A DNA stretch of 46,413 bases from Halomicronema sp. CCY15110 (GTDB lineage: Bacteria > Cyanobacteriota > Cyanobacteriia > Phormidesmidales > Phormidesmidaceae): assembly GCF_016888165.1 (NCBI RefSeq), contig NZ_JACSWC010000205.1, positions 1 through 46,413 on the forward strand, in the 5' to 3' direction. The position numbers and the translations under genes are program-made. Every line of letters starts with the position of its first letter. The stretch's first letter is position 1. Positions 16,404-24,536 of the stretch are shown here, in pieces. The notes under the pieces are model-generated. The model did no database searches, had not been told where the DNA came from, and saw only the letters and a program-made list of their open reading frames with translations.

Positions 16404-19151
16404 CTATGCCATCGGGGAAGCTGTTGCAGTTGCATCCAGCGTGAGCACAAAATCATTGAAATCGAAGTCGGTGAGATCTTCAAAGCGCCAAACATTGCCA
16501 TCGCGCTCAATGCGGCCCATGCCACCAATCCCATCGTCAATGGTGACCAGGTTATGAACATTGCCATCGACCAGTAGCGCCGGGGCATAGTAAGCGCCGC
16601 CCGCTAGCATGATAGTTTCCTCAACAGTGGATAGATTACTCACCGTCAGTTCTACGCCTTCGAGCAAACTGGTGCGGACAGCATCTTCGTACCCACTATC
16701 GCCGGGCTTCAGGCCCGCCACCTGGCCTTGAGCATCGGTCTCATAAAATTGGAGAATGTTGTCGAAAGCGGCTTCGCGAGACAGGGTCAGCTCAGCGGTC
16801 ACGTCACCATCAAAGCCAGTAAGGTCCAGTAGTTCAGCGATCGCGGCTGGAGCAGGCGCATCAGAAACCGCTGCCAACCCCTGGAAGTTGATATCACCAT
16901 CCGTCCCAATCATGCCCAGATTCGTGGCTAACCCAGTGGCCAAATCAACGGTGTACAGGGAAGCGTTCGACACCACAAAGGCCGTGTTGTCATCGGGTGA
17001 CGACGACACAATATCGAAACCACCCAGGGTATCGATATCGAACCCTAAATCGCCAATAGTTTGCAAGACGCCATCATTGGGCGGATTTTGCAGCAGCAGA
17101 CTGTCGAGGACGGCGTCAATGTCAAAGAGCTGAGTCGCTTCTGTCCCCGCAAAGGAATTGGTATAGGCGGCGGCGGTCACGGTGGGATTTACCCCAGCGT
17201 TGACATCCCCCGCAGCAAAGGCCAAATCACCATCAACAATCACGTCGCCTGTATCAACATTGATGCGGAAGTCCTGCTCATTGTCCCCGACTAGGCGGAG
17301 GCGATCGGCCACAGGATTGAAGTCAAAGCCCGAAATACTGTCACCCTCAAACGGTAGAGACAATGTACTCACGAGTTCCGCAACGTTATCGCTGGTGGCC
17401 AGGTTGCGAATGATGGGGCCATTTTCCCCCGCCACTCCCTGGTGTAGGTGAACCGCGCTTTGAGGATTCCCTTCGGCATCGGGAGCGCCGACCGGCAGTA
17501 GCGGACTGGTGAGCTTACTGAAAGTACCCTCAGTGGTCAGTTGGTTGGTTGAGTCATCGTAGATAATCCCAAAGCTGCCGCTCGCCGGGCCATCGGGTGG
17601 AGTGACGGCTCCCACTTGCTGACTTTCCGCGATCGCAATGCCGCTGGCGACGATATCGTTTTCCAGCTCAATATCGACTTGACCGCGCAGTTCGCCGCTG
17701 CCAAAGTCTGCCGTGTGCAGGTTGACGTAGAAAGCATCATTCAGCAACAGCGCCTCTTCCTCGTCGGTGAGGGTGAAATCCCCAAAGAAACTGCCATTGG
17801 GATCGACGGTAAAGTTCCGCACGATCGGCCCATTGGCACCCGCCATGGCATTATGCAGATGAATCGCACTCTGGGGATTGCCTTCGGCATCCGTTGCGCC
17901 CACCGGCAATAGGTCGCTGGTCAGCTCGTCGAAGGAGCCGCTAATCGTTAGGGCATTGGTGGCATCGTCATAGATCACGTCAAACATGCCGGTCGCGGGA
18001 CCATCGGGCACCACGGCACCGACCTGCTGCGCCTCTGACATCACCAGTCCGGTGGCAACAACGTCGTTTTCCAATTCAACGGCCACCTGGCCCCGCAGTT
18101 CACCCCCATTGAACCCTTGGGTGTGCAGATTGATGTACAGTCCGCCGTCCTCTAGCAAGACCTGCTCTTCCTCCGTCAGCGTGAAAGAGCCGCCAAAGTC
18201 ACCGCTAGCAAACCCTGTAGGATCCAGGGTGTAAAGCTCGTTGGCCGTCGTTAGGCCATAGATCAAACCATTCGCAGGCCGAGTATCAATGCCGAGCAGC
18301 GTGCCGTTAATGCCAGTCACAGGAATCGACATCGTGTCTTCTGGGCTGGTCGGATCGAAGGCCACTAACGTGTTGTCATCCGTGAGGGCAAAGAGTTGCG
18401 TGTTAGCGGCTGCGCCTGTGAACCAGGGCTGAATCGTCCCCGCCGCCACGGGAGCAGTAATGCGGAAGGCTTCGCCATTGCCCAAGTCCAATCCGGGAGG
18501 GGCATTGCCCATGGCAGCGGTATCGATCGCCTCTGAAACTTCTGTGGGAATCGTCAACCCATGCAGCACAATCTCGCGGTTGGGCAGCGGTGTCAGGTTG
18601 TTGTACTGACGCAACTGATCCGGATCGCTCAAGTCAAAGGTATAGGTCGTGTCGAGGTTGAACTCTGAGCCTGAGGGAAACAGCTCAGCCGGATTGATGT
18701 CGCCCGCACCGGCCAGGTTTAAGAAATGGGTGAGCGGCGGCGTCCTGTTGGGAGCCGACTCGATCTGTTCAGAGGTCAAATTCAGCACCACGGGGCCGTA
18801 GTTGGGCCGACCTTCCAGAAAATTGAGAAAGCCGTCACTGTCCAAATCGCTATCTGCCAGAGTGGGCAGGATCGAGTTTGCTGGACTGCCACCGGTACCA
18901 TCAAAGAAGCTGCCATCGCCTTGCTCCAGCAGGGGGCGATCGGCATTACCCGCAAACTGTCCGTGGATATGGGCCACGTGGATACCGCCAATATCCATCA
19001 GATCTTCAAGTCCTGTTGCGGCGAGCTGGACGCGCAGGGTACGAGTGGTGGTAGTGGGCGCATCCAAGGTCAGGAGGGCTTCACCCATTGCCATGGAGTT
19101 AAAGGGCTCTGCTCCATTAAGCGTGAATAGATTGGTCGTAAACTGTTGCAT
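16404..19151 (-). CDS. Mosaic CHRD / DUF4394 / DUF4114 protein
   Basis: A 915-residue acidic, low-lysine protein, probably exported. An N-terminal CHRD-like region has HVAHIHGQF at about 58-66. The first half of a DUF4394 domain (about 249-314, LFALTDDN to LYTLDPTG) is followed by two tandem CHRD-derived units (about 315-582), each with an HLH metal-like motif (SAIHLHN, SAVHLHQ) and a NLHT...GELRGQV end. The second half of DUF4394 follows (about 587-762, GFDFNPVADRLRLVGD). The C-terminus is DUF4114-like and ends DFDFNDFVLTLD. No signal peptide is seen at the N-terminus, unlike classic exported CHRD proteins, so secretion by another route is possible. It sits 165 bases beyond a Tat ferritin-like gene on the same strand. 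CHRD and DUF4394 function is unknown. Confidence 0.85.
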   Translation of the reverse strand: MQQFTTNLFTLNGAEPFNSMAMGEALLTLDAPTTTTRTLRVQLAATGLEDLMDIGGIHVAHIHGQFAGNADRPLLEQGDGSFFDGTGGSPANSILPTLADSDLDSDGFLNFLEGRPNYGPVVLNLTSEQIESAPNRTPPLTHFLNLAGAGDINPAELFPSGSEFNLDTTYTFDLSDPDQLRQYNNLTPLPNREIVLHGLTIPTEVSEAIDTAAMGNAPPGLDLGNGEAFRITAPVAAGTIQPWFTGAAANTQLFALTDDNTLVAFDPTSPEDTMSIPVTGINGTLLGIDTRPANGLIYGLTTANELYTLDPTGFASGDFGGSFTLTEEEQVLLEDGGLYINLHTQGFNGGELRGQVAVELENDVVATGLVMSEAQQVGAVVPDGPATGMFDVIYDDATNALTISGSFDELTSDLLPVGATDAEGNPQSAIHLHNAMAGANGPIVRNFTVDPNGSFFGDFTLTDEEEALLLNDAFYVNLHTADFGSGELRGQVDIELENDIVASGIAIAESQQVGAVTPPDGPASGSFGIIYDDSTNQLTTEGTFSKLTSPLLPVGAPDAEGNPQSAVHLHQGVAGENGPIIRNLATSDNVAELVSTLSLPFEGDSISGFDFNPVADRLRLVGDNEQDFRINVDTGDVIVDGDLAFAAGDVNAGVNPTVTAAAYTNSFAGTEATQLFDIDAVLDSLLLQNPPNDGVLQTIGDLGFDIDTLGGFDIVSSSPDDNTAFVVSNASLYTVDLATGLATNLGMIGTDGDINFQGLAAVSDAPAPAAIAELLDLTGFDGDVTAELTLSREAAFDNILQFYETDAQGQVAGLKPGDSGYEDAVRTSLLEGVELTVSNLSTVEETIMLAGGAYYAPALLVDGNVHNLVTIDDGIGGMGRIERDGNVWRFEDLTDFDFNDFVLTLDATATASPMA

Positions 19152-19316
19152 GAGTAATTTGCTCTAGCTTTTCTTGACATCGTTTGAGCGATCGCGCATG
19201 GCTGGTGAGTCCTTCACCAGCCGCCACGACGAGTTGTGGGAGATCGGCCACCCTGGGGGTCGGGTGGCGATGTGATCTACCAGCGTCAGATATTCGAAAA
19301 TATGGGGTTAGCGGCT

Positions 19317-19985
19317 TTAGACCTTCAGCACCCATTGGTCGCGGGTGTCGGCACTGACGAAAGCCGCCGGGACATAATCAATTTCCACCCCCAAGCTGAT
19401 GAAGGCGGCGCGAATCGTGGTGGCATGGGCCGCCTCGGCTGAAGCAATGGTGGCTCCGGCGGTGACCAGAGCGGGCGTCATTAAGCGGGCTACTTCGCTG
19501 GCATAGGCGATCGCGGCATCGGTTTCTAGAGCCAGGGCCAACTTGGCGATATTCACATCCGAGTCCAGGCCGCCATCGCCCCGCTCTAAATAGCTAGAGA
19601 GGTCATAGCTAGACTCGGCCATGACGGGCATACCCCCGAGGTCGCTAATCACCTGAGCCAAGGTGTCGCGGTGAATCATGTGATCGGCTTGATTAGCCAG
19701 GGCAATGTTCAACACCGCTTGCCCCACAGCCGAATCACTCAGCTCGCCCGCCGCCGCACTGTAGGCCCAAATCGCCTGGTGCTCGTAATACAGTGCTCCG
19801 TTCAAAATCTCGACATCATTCATGGCCGCATCGCTAGACATCATGCCAGCTTGGGCAGGCCGTTTGGTCAAAGCGGCGAAGCCCAAGGCACCCGCCAGAC
19901 CTGTGACCGCTCCCCCGGCGACTAACCGACGCCGAGACATCCCTTTTGCAGATCGAGAAATACCGTCAATTGGAAACATGCTCAT
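19317..19985 (-). CDS. Tat-exported ferritin-like domain protein
   Basis: The N-terminus carries a twin-arginine signal (SRRRLVAGG at about 18-26) followed by a hydrophobic stretch and AQAG, so it is predicted to be exported folded. The mature part is a four-helix ferritin-like bundle with carboxylate/His helices: YYEHQAIWAY, NQADHMIHRDTL, LETDAAIAYASEV and AEAAHATTIR. It may bind a di-iron or other metal centre. SD-like AAGGA lies about 9 bases before the ATG at 19985. The gene lies between the CHRD mosaic gene (same strand) and the divergent sigma factor, so it is likely part of that regulon. Confidence 0.87.
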   Translation of the reverse strand: MSMFPIDGISRSAKGMSRRRLVAGGAVTGLAGALGFAALTKRPAQAGMMSSDAAMNDVEILNGALYYEHQAIWAYSAAAGELSDSAVGQAVLNIALANQADHMIHRDTLAQVISDLGGMPVMAESSYDLSSYLERGDGGLDSDVNIAKLALALETDAAIAYASEVARLMTPALVTAGATIASAEAAHATTIRAAFISLGVEIDYVPAAFVSADTRDQWVLKV

Positions 19986-20052
19986 GGCCTTATCCTTTAA
20001 GCGCTAACATCATGGACGGGTTTGCTCTTGCAGAACCCAACCTTGATACGAG

Positions 20053-20080
20053 CAATCGCCCGAATCGGATTGCCGTTTCC
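20053..20080 (-). promoter_or_regulatory. Possible ECF-type promoter of the ferritin-like gene
   Basis: On the minus strand GGAAAC (20075-20080) and CGATTG (20053-20058) are separated by 16 bases and lie upstream of the start at 19985. This resembles the GGAA-type -35 and CGAT-type -10 of ECF sigma promoters. It is a weak match, listed because the divergent gene encodes an ECF sigma factor. Confidence 0.3.
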
Positions 20081-20128
20081 CAAAACAATCCAAATTTCTG
20101 CCTTAGTCGTATTATTGGCAGCCCTCAT

Positions 20129-20713
20129 ATGCCTCCGTTCATGCCCCGTTCCGATGCTGCTGACCCAGATAGCGATCGCGAGTTGGTTCGCAAGCTTCAA
20201 GCGGGTAATACTGACGCTCTGGCGATGCTCTATGACCGCTATGCCCCGATGGTTTACACCCTGGCGCTCAAGATGTTGCAAAATGCGGCGGAAGCCGAAG
20301 ACCTGACCCAAGAAGCCTTTGTCAATTTCTGGCAGCAGCAAAAATATGATCCAGACCGAGGCAGCGTGGGCAGTTACCTCGCCACCTACACGCGATCGCG
20401 CGCCCTAGACCGCCTGCGAGTGGGGGGCGGACGTCGCCATATTATGAAAAAGGTGCAGCGCATGACTGGGGCCACCCTGCATCCCCCCACGCCGTTAGAA
20501 CAAGCAGCGCAAAGCGAACGCCAGCAACGGCTGCGAGAGGCCCTCAACCGCCTGTCGCCCGCCGAACGGGAAGTGCTCGAAATCGCCTACTTTGAAGGTT
20601 TGAGCCAGTCACAAATTGCCCAACGGCTGGGCATTCCCCTCGGCACCGTCAAAACTCGCTCTCGACAAGGGTTGCTCCGCCTCCGTGATGACCTCGGCAA
20701 TAACATTCTTTAA
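20129..20713 (+). CDS. ECF RNA polymerase sigma factor (SigK-type)
   Basis: A group 4 sigma factor directing RNA polymerase to a small regulon. Region 2 reads LQAGNTDALAMLYDRYAPMVYTLAL, cut here at 20 residues or fewer per motif: DALAMLYDRYAPMVYTLAL and AEDLTQEAFVNFWQ. Region 4 reads LSPAEREVLEIAYFEGLS, SQSQIAQRLGIPLGTVKTRS. The start at 20129 (MPPFMPRSD) is preferred because residues before it are not conserved; an ATG at 20012 would overlap the divergent gene's promoter. It is followed 17 bases later by an RskA-like anti-sigma gene, which resembles the SigK/RskA pair. The SigK-type assignment rests on that partner and on neighbours. Confidence 0.9.
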   Translation: MPPFMPRSDAADPDSDRELVRKLQAGNTDALAMLYDRYAPMVYTLALKMLQNAAEAEDLTQEAFVNFWQQQKYDPDRGSVGSYLATYTRSRALDRLRVGGGRRHIMKKVQRMTGATLHPPTPLEQAAQSERQQRLREALNRLSPAEREVLEIAYFEGLSQSQIAQRLGIPLGTVKTRSRQGLLRLRDDLGNNIL

Positions 20714-20730
20714 ACTGCACTCTCTGCTCT

Positions 20731-21486
20731 ATGAACTCAAATTCGCTGCCTGACAATTGGCGATCGCACCTAGCCGGTTATGTGCTCAATGACCTGACCG
20801 AAGCAGAAACGGCCCAAGTGCGGGAATGGTTGGCCCTTTATCCTGAGGTGGCTATCGAATTGCAGGCTTTGGAGGCGTCCTGGCAGAGTCTGCCAGAGAG
20901 CCTGCCACCACAGTCACCACCGCCGCCACTGCGAGATCGGGTTTTAACCGCCGTCCAATCTCCACCCAGCAACCTGGCCTCCCCCCCCGCGTCGCCTACG
21001 CCAATCCCTCGGCGGCGGCGTCCTTGGGGCTGGGCTGGGTTGGGGCTCGGTTGGGCCGCCACGGCGGTAGCGCTGATCAGCGTTGTGGCGGAAAACCAGC
21101 GCCTCAAACAAGAACTGATTCAGAGTGAGGCCGTAGTTGCCAGCTTTCGTCAGCCGAATAATCGCTTCTACACCTTGGCGGGTACCGCCGCCCAACCCCA
21201 GGCCAGCGGTCGCTTAGTCGTTGACCCGGAGAGTGAAACCGCCTTGATTTTCACCGAAAGTTTGCCGCCGCTGATGGCGGATCAAGCCTATCGACTATGG
21301 GCGATCGCCGATCAAGCACCGCTCTTTTGTGGGCAGTTCAACCCCAGTGCCGAGCAGTCGAGCAGCCAGTGGCCCCTGCCCGATGCCGCATGCGGAGCGC
21401 CGGGCGTCCAGATGCTGATCACCGCCGAATCGGTGGACGCGCCACCACTCCCCGAAGGGCCATTGGTATTACAGAGTCAGTCGTGA
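20731..21486 (+). CDS. RskA-family anti-sigma factor
   Basis: A membrane anti-sigma factor that would hold the adjacent sigma factor inactive until proteolysed. Residues about 10-55 form the cytoplasmic anti-sigma domain (HLAGYVLNDLTEAETAQV). A Pro-rich linker follows, then a membrane helix at about 98-118. The periplasmic C-terminal half matches the RskA_C pattern, with GRLVVDPESETALIFTESLP and YRLWAIADQAPLFCGQF. Two Cys (in LFCGQ and DAACG) could form a redox-sensing disulfide; this is inference. It is 251 residues, normal for the family, and 17 bases after the sigma gene, so the two are co-transcribed. Confidence 0.87.
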   Translation: MNSNSLPDNWRSHLAGYVLNDLTEAETAQVREWLALYPEVAIELQALEASWQSLPESLPPQSPPPPLRDRVLTAVQSPPSNLASPPASPTPIPRRRRPWGWAGLGLGWAATAVALISVVAENQRLKQELIQSEAVVASFRQPNNRFYTLAGTAAQPQASGRLVVDPESETALIFTESLPPLMADQAYRLWAIADQAPLFCGQFNPSAEQSSSQWPLPDAACGAPGVQMLITAESVDAPPLPEGPLVLQSQS

Positions 21487-21531
21487 GCCCTTGGGACTGT
21501 CAATGACTGGTTAGCAGCGACTTGAGTCCGA

Positions 21532-22461
21532 TTAGGTGAGACGGCAGATGCTTTCGCCACCGCGCTCGATATAGCCGCAGATCATGCCCGAGGTAGAATG
21601 CCCAAAGGCGCAGCGCCCGTGACGGTCAATGACAATGACGCCCCCTAATCCGTTCACTCGCTCCACGAGGTAATCGATCCCGGCTGTTGCGGCCTCAGCA
21701 GCATCCATCCCTTTGAAATGCACATAGTCCGAAATCATTTTGCTGAGCACCGTGCGCTGAAACTGCTCACCGTAGCCGGTGGCAGAAACCGCACAGGTCA
21801 TATTGTCAGCAAAAACCCCGGCCCCGACGATCGGACTGTCGCCCACGCGACCCCAACGCTTATTCACAATGCCGCCCGTGGAGGTCGCGGCGGCAAGATT
21901 CCCGTCGTTGTCTCTGGCGACTGCGCCGATAGTGCCAAACTTGCGCTGCGGTTCGGCATCTTCGTGGTCAAGCATCATGCCGCCCGCTTTTTGGGCCTCG
22001 CGCCACTGCCGAATGCGCGCGTCAACCACGAAATAATCATCCGTCATGATTTCGACATTGCAGGTGTTGGCAAATTCCCGCGCCCCTTTGCCAATCAACA
22101 TGACGTGTTCGCTCTTTTCCAACACCCGCCGCGCCAGGGTGATCGGATTCTTGACGTTGGTGATCCCCGCCACGGCCCCAGCGTCTAAATCGCGCCCATC
22201 CATAATGGCGGCGTCCATTTCCACTTCGCCATATTCGTTCAAAACAGAGCCATGACCCGCATTGTAGAGGGGATCATTTTCGAGCGCGATCGCACAATGC
22301 TCCACGGCATCCAAGGCCGAACCGCCGGCCTGCAAGAGCTTGCGCCCGCCTTCTAGGATGCTGCCTAAGCTCTGGACAAAGTCATCTTCACTGCCTTCCC
22401 GACGAATATGCTCTAGCGCACCCGAGCCACCGTGAATCATGAGAGAAAAGTTATCAGACAT
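21532..22461 (-). CDS. Isoaspartyl peptidase / plant-type L-asparaginase
   Basis: An Ntn-hydrolase that releases beta-aspartyl residues from dipeptides and can hydrolyse asparagine. It is made as one chain and cleaves itself into alpha and beta subunits. HGGSGA at 10-15 and DPLYNAGHGS near 63-72 are in the alpha part. The self-cleavage site is Gly176-Thr177 in KFGTIGAVA, with Thr177 the nucleophile, followed by NLAAATSTGG and GRVGDSPIVGAG. The start at 22461 gives MSDNFSLMIHGG; a longer in-frame start at 22539 adds a non-conserved tail overlapping the divergent HTH gene's promoter. Cyanophycin breakdown is a common role in cyanobacteria. Confidence 0.93.
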   Translation of the reverse strand: MSDNFSLMIHGGSGALEHIRREGSEDDFVQSLGSILEGGRKLLQAGGSALDAVEHCAIALENDPLYNAGHGSVLNEYGEVEMDAAIMDGRDLDAGAVAGITNVKNPITLARRVLEKSEHVMLIGKGAREFANTCNVEIMTDDYFVVDARIRQWREAQKAGGMMLDHEDAEPQRKFGTIGAVARDNDGNLAAATSTGGIVNKRWGRVGDSPIVGAGVFADNMTCAVSATGYGEQFQRTVLSKMISDYVHFKGMDAAEAATAGIDYLVERVNGLGGVIVIDRHGRCAFGHSTSGMICGYIERGGESICRLT

Positions 22462-22557
22462 ATCATTAAGGAAGAATGCAGCCAGGAAGTATTTGACGTT
22501 ACCACACTTAAAATAGTTGTGCGCTACGGAGCGCGTCACCCTTTACATGAAACTGTC

Positions 22558-22839
22558 ATGCTTACTCTTGACCCCACCGTTTGTCGAGAATCAGTCTTGT
22601 CTGAGTGCGCGATCGCGGAAGCAGAAACGCTACAGATTCGCACTGCTTTAATGTTGTCACTTCAGGAAGCGATCGCACAGCAGGGATGGACTTCAGAAGA
22701 AGCGGCCAAAGCATTAAGACAAACGCTGCCGCGCATGCAAAACCTCATCAACGGCGAAATTAGTCGCTTCAGCATTGAGCAACTCATTCAACTGTTGGCC
22801 CTGACTGGACGGGGGGTCCAAATTTCTGTGGTCAACTGA
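22558..22839 (+). CDS. Helix-turn-helix antitoxin-like protein (HigA/XRE type)
   Basis: A small (93-residue) protein. Its C-terminal 65 residues match the short XRE/HigA-like antitoxin pattern: LMLSLQEAIAQQGWTSEEAA, then KALRQTLPRMQNLINGE and FSIEQLIQLLALTGRGVQIS. It would bind DNA. No toxin gene is adjacent, so it is an orphan. The ATG at 22558 leaves about 96 bases for two divergent promoters; a start at 22432 would overlap the asparaginase gene. The helix-turn-helix loop is degenerate (LRQTLPRMQ in place of the usual GITQPKVS), so DNA recognition may be altered. Confidence 0.72.
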   Translation: MLTLDPTVCRESVLSECAIAEAETLQIRTALMLSLQEAIAQQGWTSEEAAKALRQTLPRMQNLINGEISRFSIEQLIQLLALTGRGVQISVVN

Positions 22840-22890
22840 GTGGTGCTCCACCCATGACATGATTCTACGGGTCTTTGCTAAAAGACACCG

Positions 22891-22920
22891 AAAAACGCCT
22901 CAACCGGGGCGTTTTTTATT
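22891..22920 (+). terminator. Rho-independent terminator after the HTH gene
   Basis: AAAAACGCC at 22891-22899 pairs with GGCGTTTTT at 22908-22916, followed by TTATT. The A/T arms make it potentially bidirectional. Confidence 0.8.
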
Positions 22921-22980
22921 AGGGGATCATAACTTTCTGAAGCAAACACTTAAAAATACGTGTGCTTTCGCTGCGGTCAG

Positions 22981-23016
22981 TAGCCTCTTTCGATACGCTT
23001 ATGAGGCTAGTTTTTA
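22981..23016 (+). terminator. Second terminator-like hairpin
   Basis: TAGCCTC at 22981-22987 pairs with GAGGCTA at 23003-23009, then G and TTTTTA. It lies about 65 bases after the first terminator and could end a small RNA transcribed between them. Confidence 0.5.
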
Positions 23017-23253
23017 GCGATGGTCAAGTCTCCGCCATCCAGCCAACTAGCGTTGATTTTAAGGTCTGAGAGCGGTTCGGTTGAGCCATCAACCGATACT
23101 CTTGGACTATCGCTGCGGCGTTAGTCCGGTGCGCTACTCTGCATCCCCGCCACGGTCAATCTTTCAGCTCCCCAAGGCTCCGGCCAAACGGGCGCGATCG
23201 CGTGGCGGACTGGCTGATTTGTTTTGCCCTATTTCAGTAAGTTATGTGGCCCT

Positions 23254-24348
23254 ATGAAAATCTATAACCACGACATCACCCTCTACACCCGTGATCGTGA
23301 CCCGAGCGTGGAACTCTATGCGGGCAGAGCCCTGGGGCTGACCGACACCGAAGATAAAATTCAACTGGCCCAGTCATTACAAAGTGAGTGGGAGGCCATT
23401 GTTGACCATTACGCCCAAGTCGGGTTATCTCATACCCATGACGTCATTTGGGATGCGTCATTTGAGGTGACCAACCAGTTTCCCGATCGCGAAATCAGCG
23501 TCTACTTTTTTGGGGATGTGATTAATTCCCATGACACCTATCGTCAACTGTTTCAACAGTGGGATGGTCAATTTCGCGAAATTGTGGAATTTGTGAATTC
23601 CAAAAACAATTTCATTCAGCTATCAGAAGAAATTGGGGTTGCCGTGCCCAAGACGCTGCGGTTTGAGAACTTGGCGGCGGCCAAGGCGTCGAATGACCTA
23701 ATGTTTCCTTGCTTTATTAAACCGGCAGTTTCTGACCACGGGGTCGGCATTCAGCGCTGTGCCGATGCCGCAGAATTGGCGCAAGCCTTTGCCACTCTAG
23801 TCCCCGAAGAATCGCTGCAAATTCAAGAAGAGGTCAAGGCGTCCGCTTTTTTGAACTTGCAATATCAGGTCAGAGAGGGACAGATCGAGCCCCTATTGGT
23901 GACGGAGCAAGTGCTGGATGGGTGTGTCCACAAGGGCAATCGCTATCCTGCTAGCCACGAACCCTGGGATCACGTTGCGCCCTTTGCCGACTGGATGGGC
24001 GATCGCGGGATGAAGGGCATCTTTGCGGTGGATGTGGCGGTGGTGCCAGAAACCACCGCCACGCGCTATGTGGCGATTGAATGCAATCCGCGCTTCAATG
24101 GCTCGTCGTACCCCACCCTCATGGCCGCTCGTCTCAACATTCCCCAGTGGAGCAGCGGCACCTACAAGACCCAATTGCGATCGCTCAAAGACCTGGATTT
24201 GCAAGACCTGGCCTATGACCCAACGACCCACAAAGGCGTGATCTTGATTAACTGGGGCATTATCCAAGCGGGCAAACTGAGCGTACTCTTTGCCGGTACC
24301 GAAGCCGAGCAAGCGGAACTCGAAACTGCTTTGCAACAACGGCTCTAA
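23254..24348 (+). CDS. ATP-grasp domain protein of unknown substrate
   Basis: The fold is an ATP-grasp ligase/carboxylase type. The central part holds FPCFIKPAVSDHGVGIQ (about residues 150-170), the nucleotide lysine strand. The C-terminal metal-binding motif is VAIECNPRFNGSSYPT near 275-290, with Glu, Asn and Arg in the positions expected to bind Mg-ATP. The start at 23254 (MKIYNHDITLY) is preferred over one 30 bases upstream. No neighbour hints at the product, and the protein may make an amide or peptide bond on a small molecule. Its 364 residues fit the superfamily. Confidence 0.77.
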   Translation: MKIYNHDITLYTRDRDPSVELYAGRALGLTDTEDKIQLAQSLQSEWEAIVDHYAQVGLSHTHDVIWDASFEVTNQFPDREISVYFFGDVINSHDTYRQLFQQWDGQFREIVEFVNSKNNFIQLSEEIGVAVPKTLRFENLAAAKASNDLMFPCFIKPAVSDHGVGIQRCADAAELAQAFATLVPEESLQIQEEVKASAFLNLQYQVREGQIEPLLVTEQVLDGCVHKGNRYPASHEPWDHVAPFADWMGDRGMKGIFAVDVAVVPETTATRYVAIECNPRFNGSSYPTLMAARLNIPQWSSGTYKTQLRSLKDLDLQDLAYDPTTHKGVILINWGIIQAGKLSVLFAGTEAEQAELETALQQRL

Positions 24349-24432
24349 TATCGGCCCAGGTGCAGCAAACTGGCAGACACCTACCGCATGAATGGAATGT
24401 GAATTCCATGCAGCAATCTATGCTCGTTTTTA

Positions 24433-24467
24433 GAGTCATCACGGCTGAATGGATGACTCATCCTTTT
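24433..24467 (+). terminator. Probable terminator after the ATP-grasp gene
   Basis: GAGTCATC at 24433-24440 pairs with GATGACTC at 24452-24459, followed by a short CCTTTTATC tail. Confidence 0.5.
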
Positions 24468-24536
24468 ATCTGATCGATTCACTCAAGGGTTCACGTTGCC
24501 GACGCAGCTGACATCGGCAGCCAGGGGCGATCGCGC

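Larger units (their letters stand above)
22840..23253. other. Gene-free stretch with two terminator-like hairpins
   Basis: Between the HTH gene and the ATP-grasp gene I see no convincing gene. It holds hairpins at 22891-22920 and 22981-23016, each followed by T-runs, and further short palindromes near 23080-23140. Confidence 0.6.

Noticed and set aside
23040-23160. Hairpins resembling part of a tRNA or riboswitch
   Set aside because: Only short isolated stems; the conserved core of neither is present.
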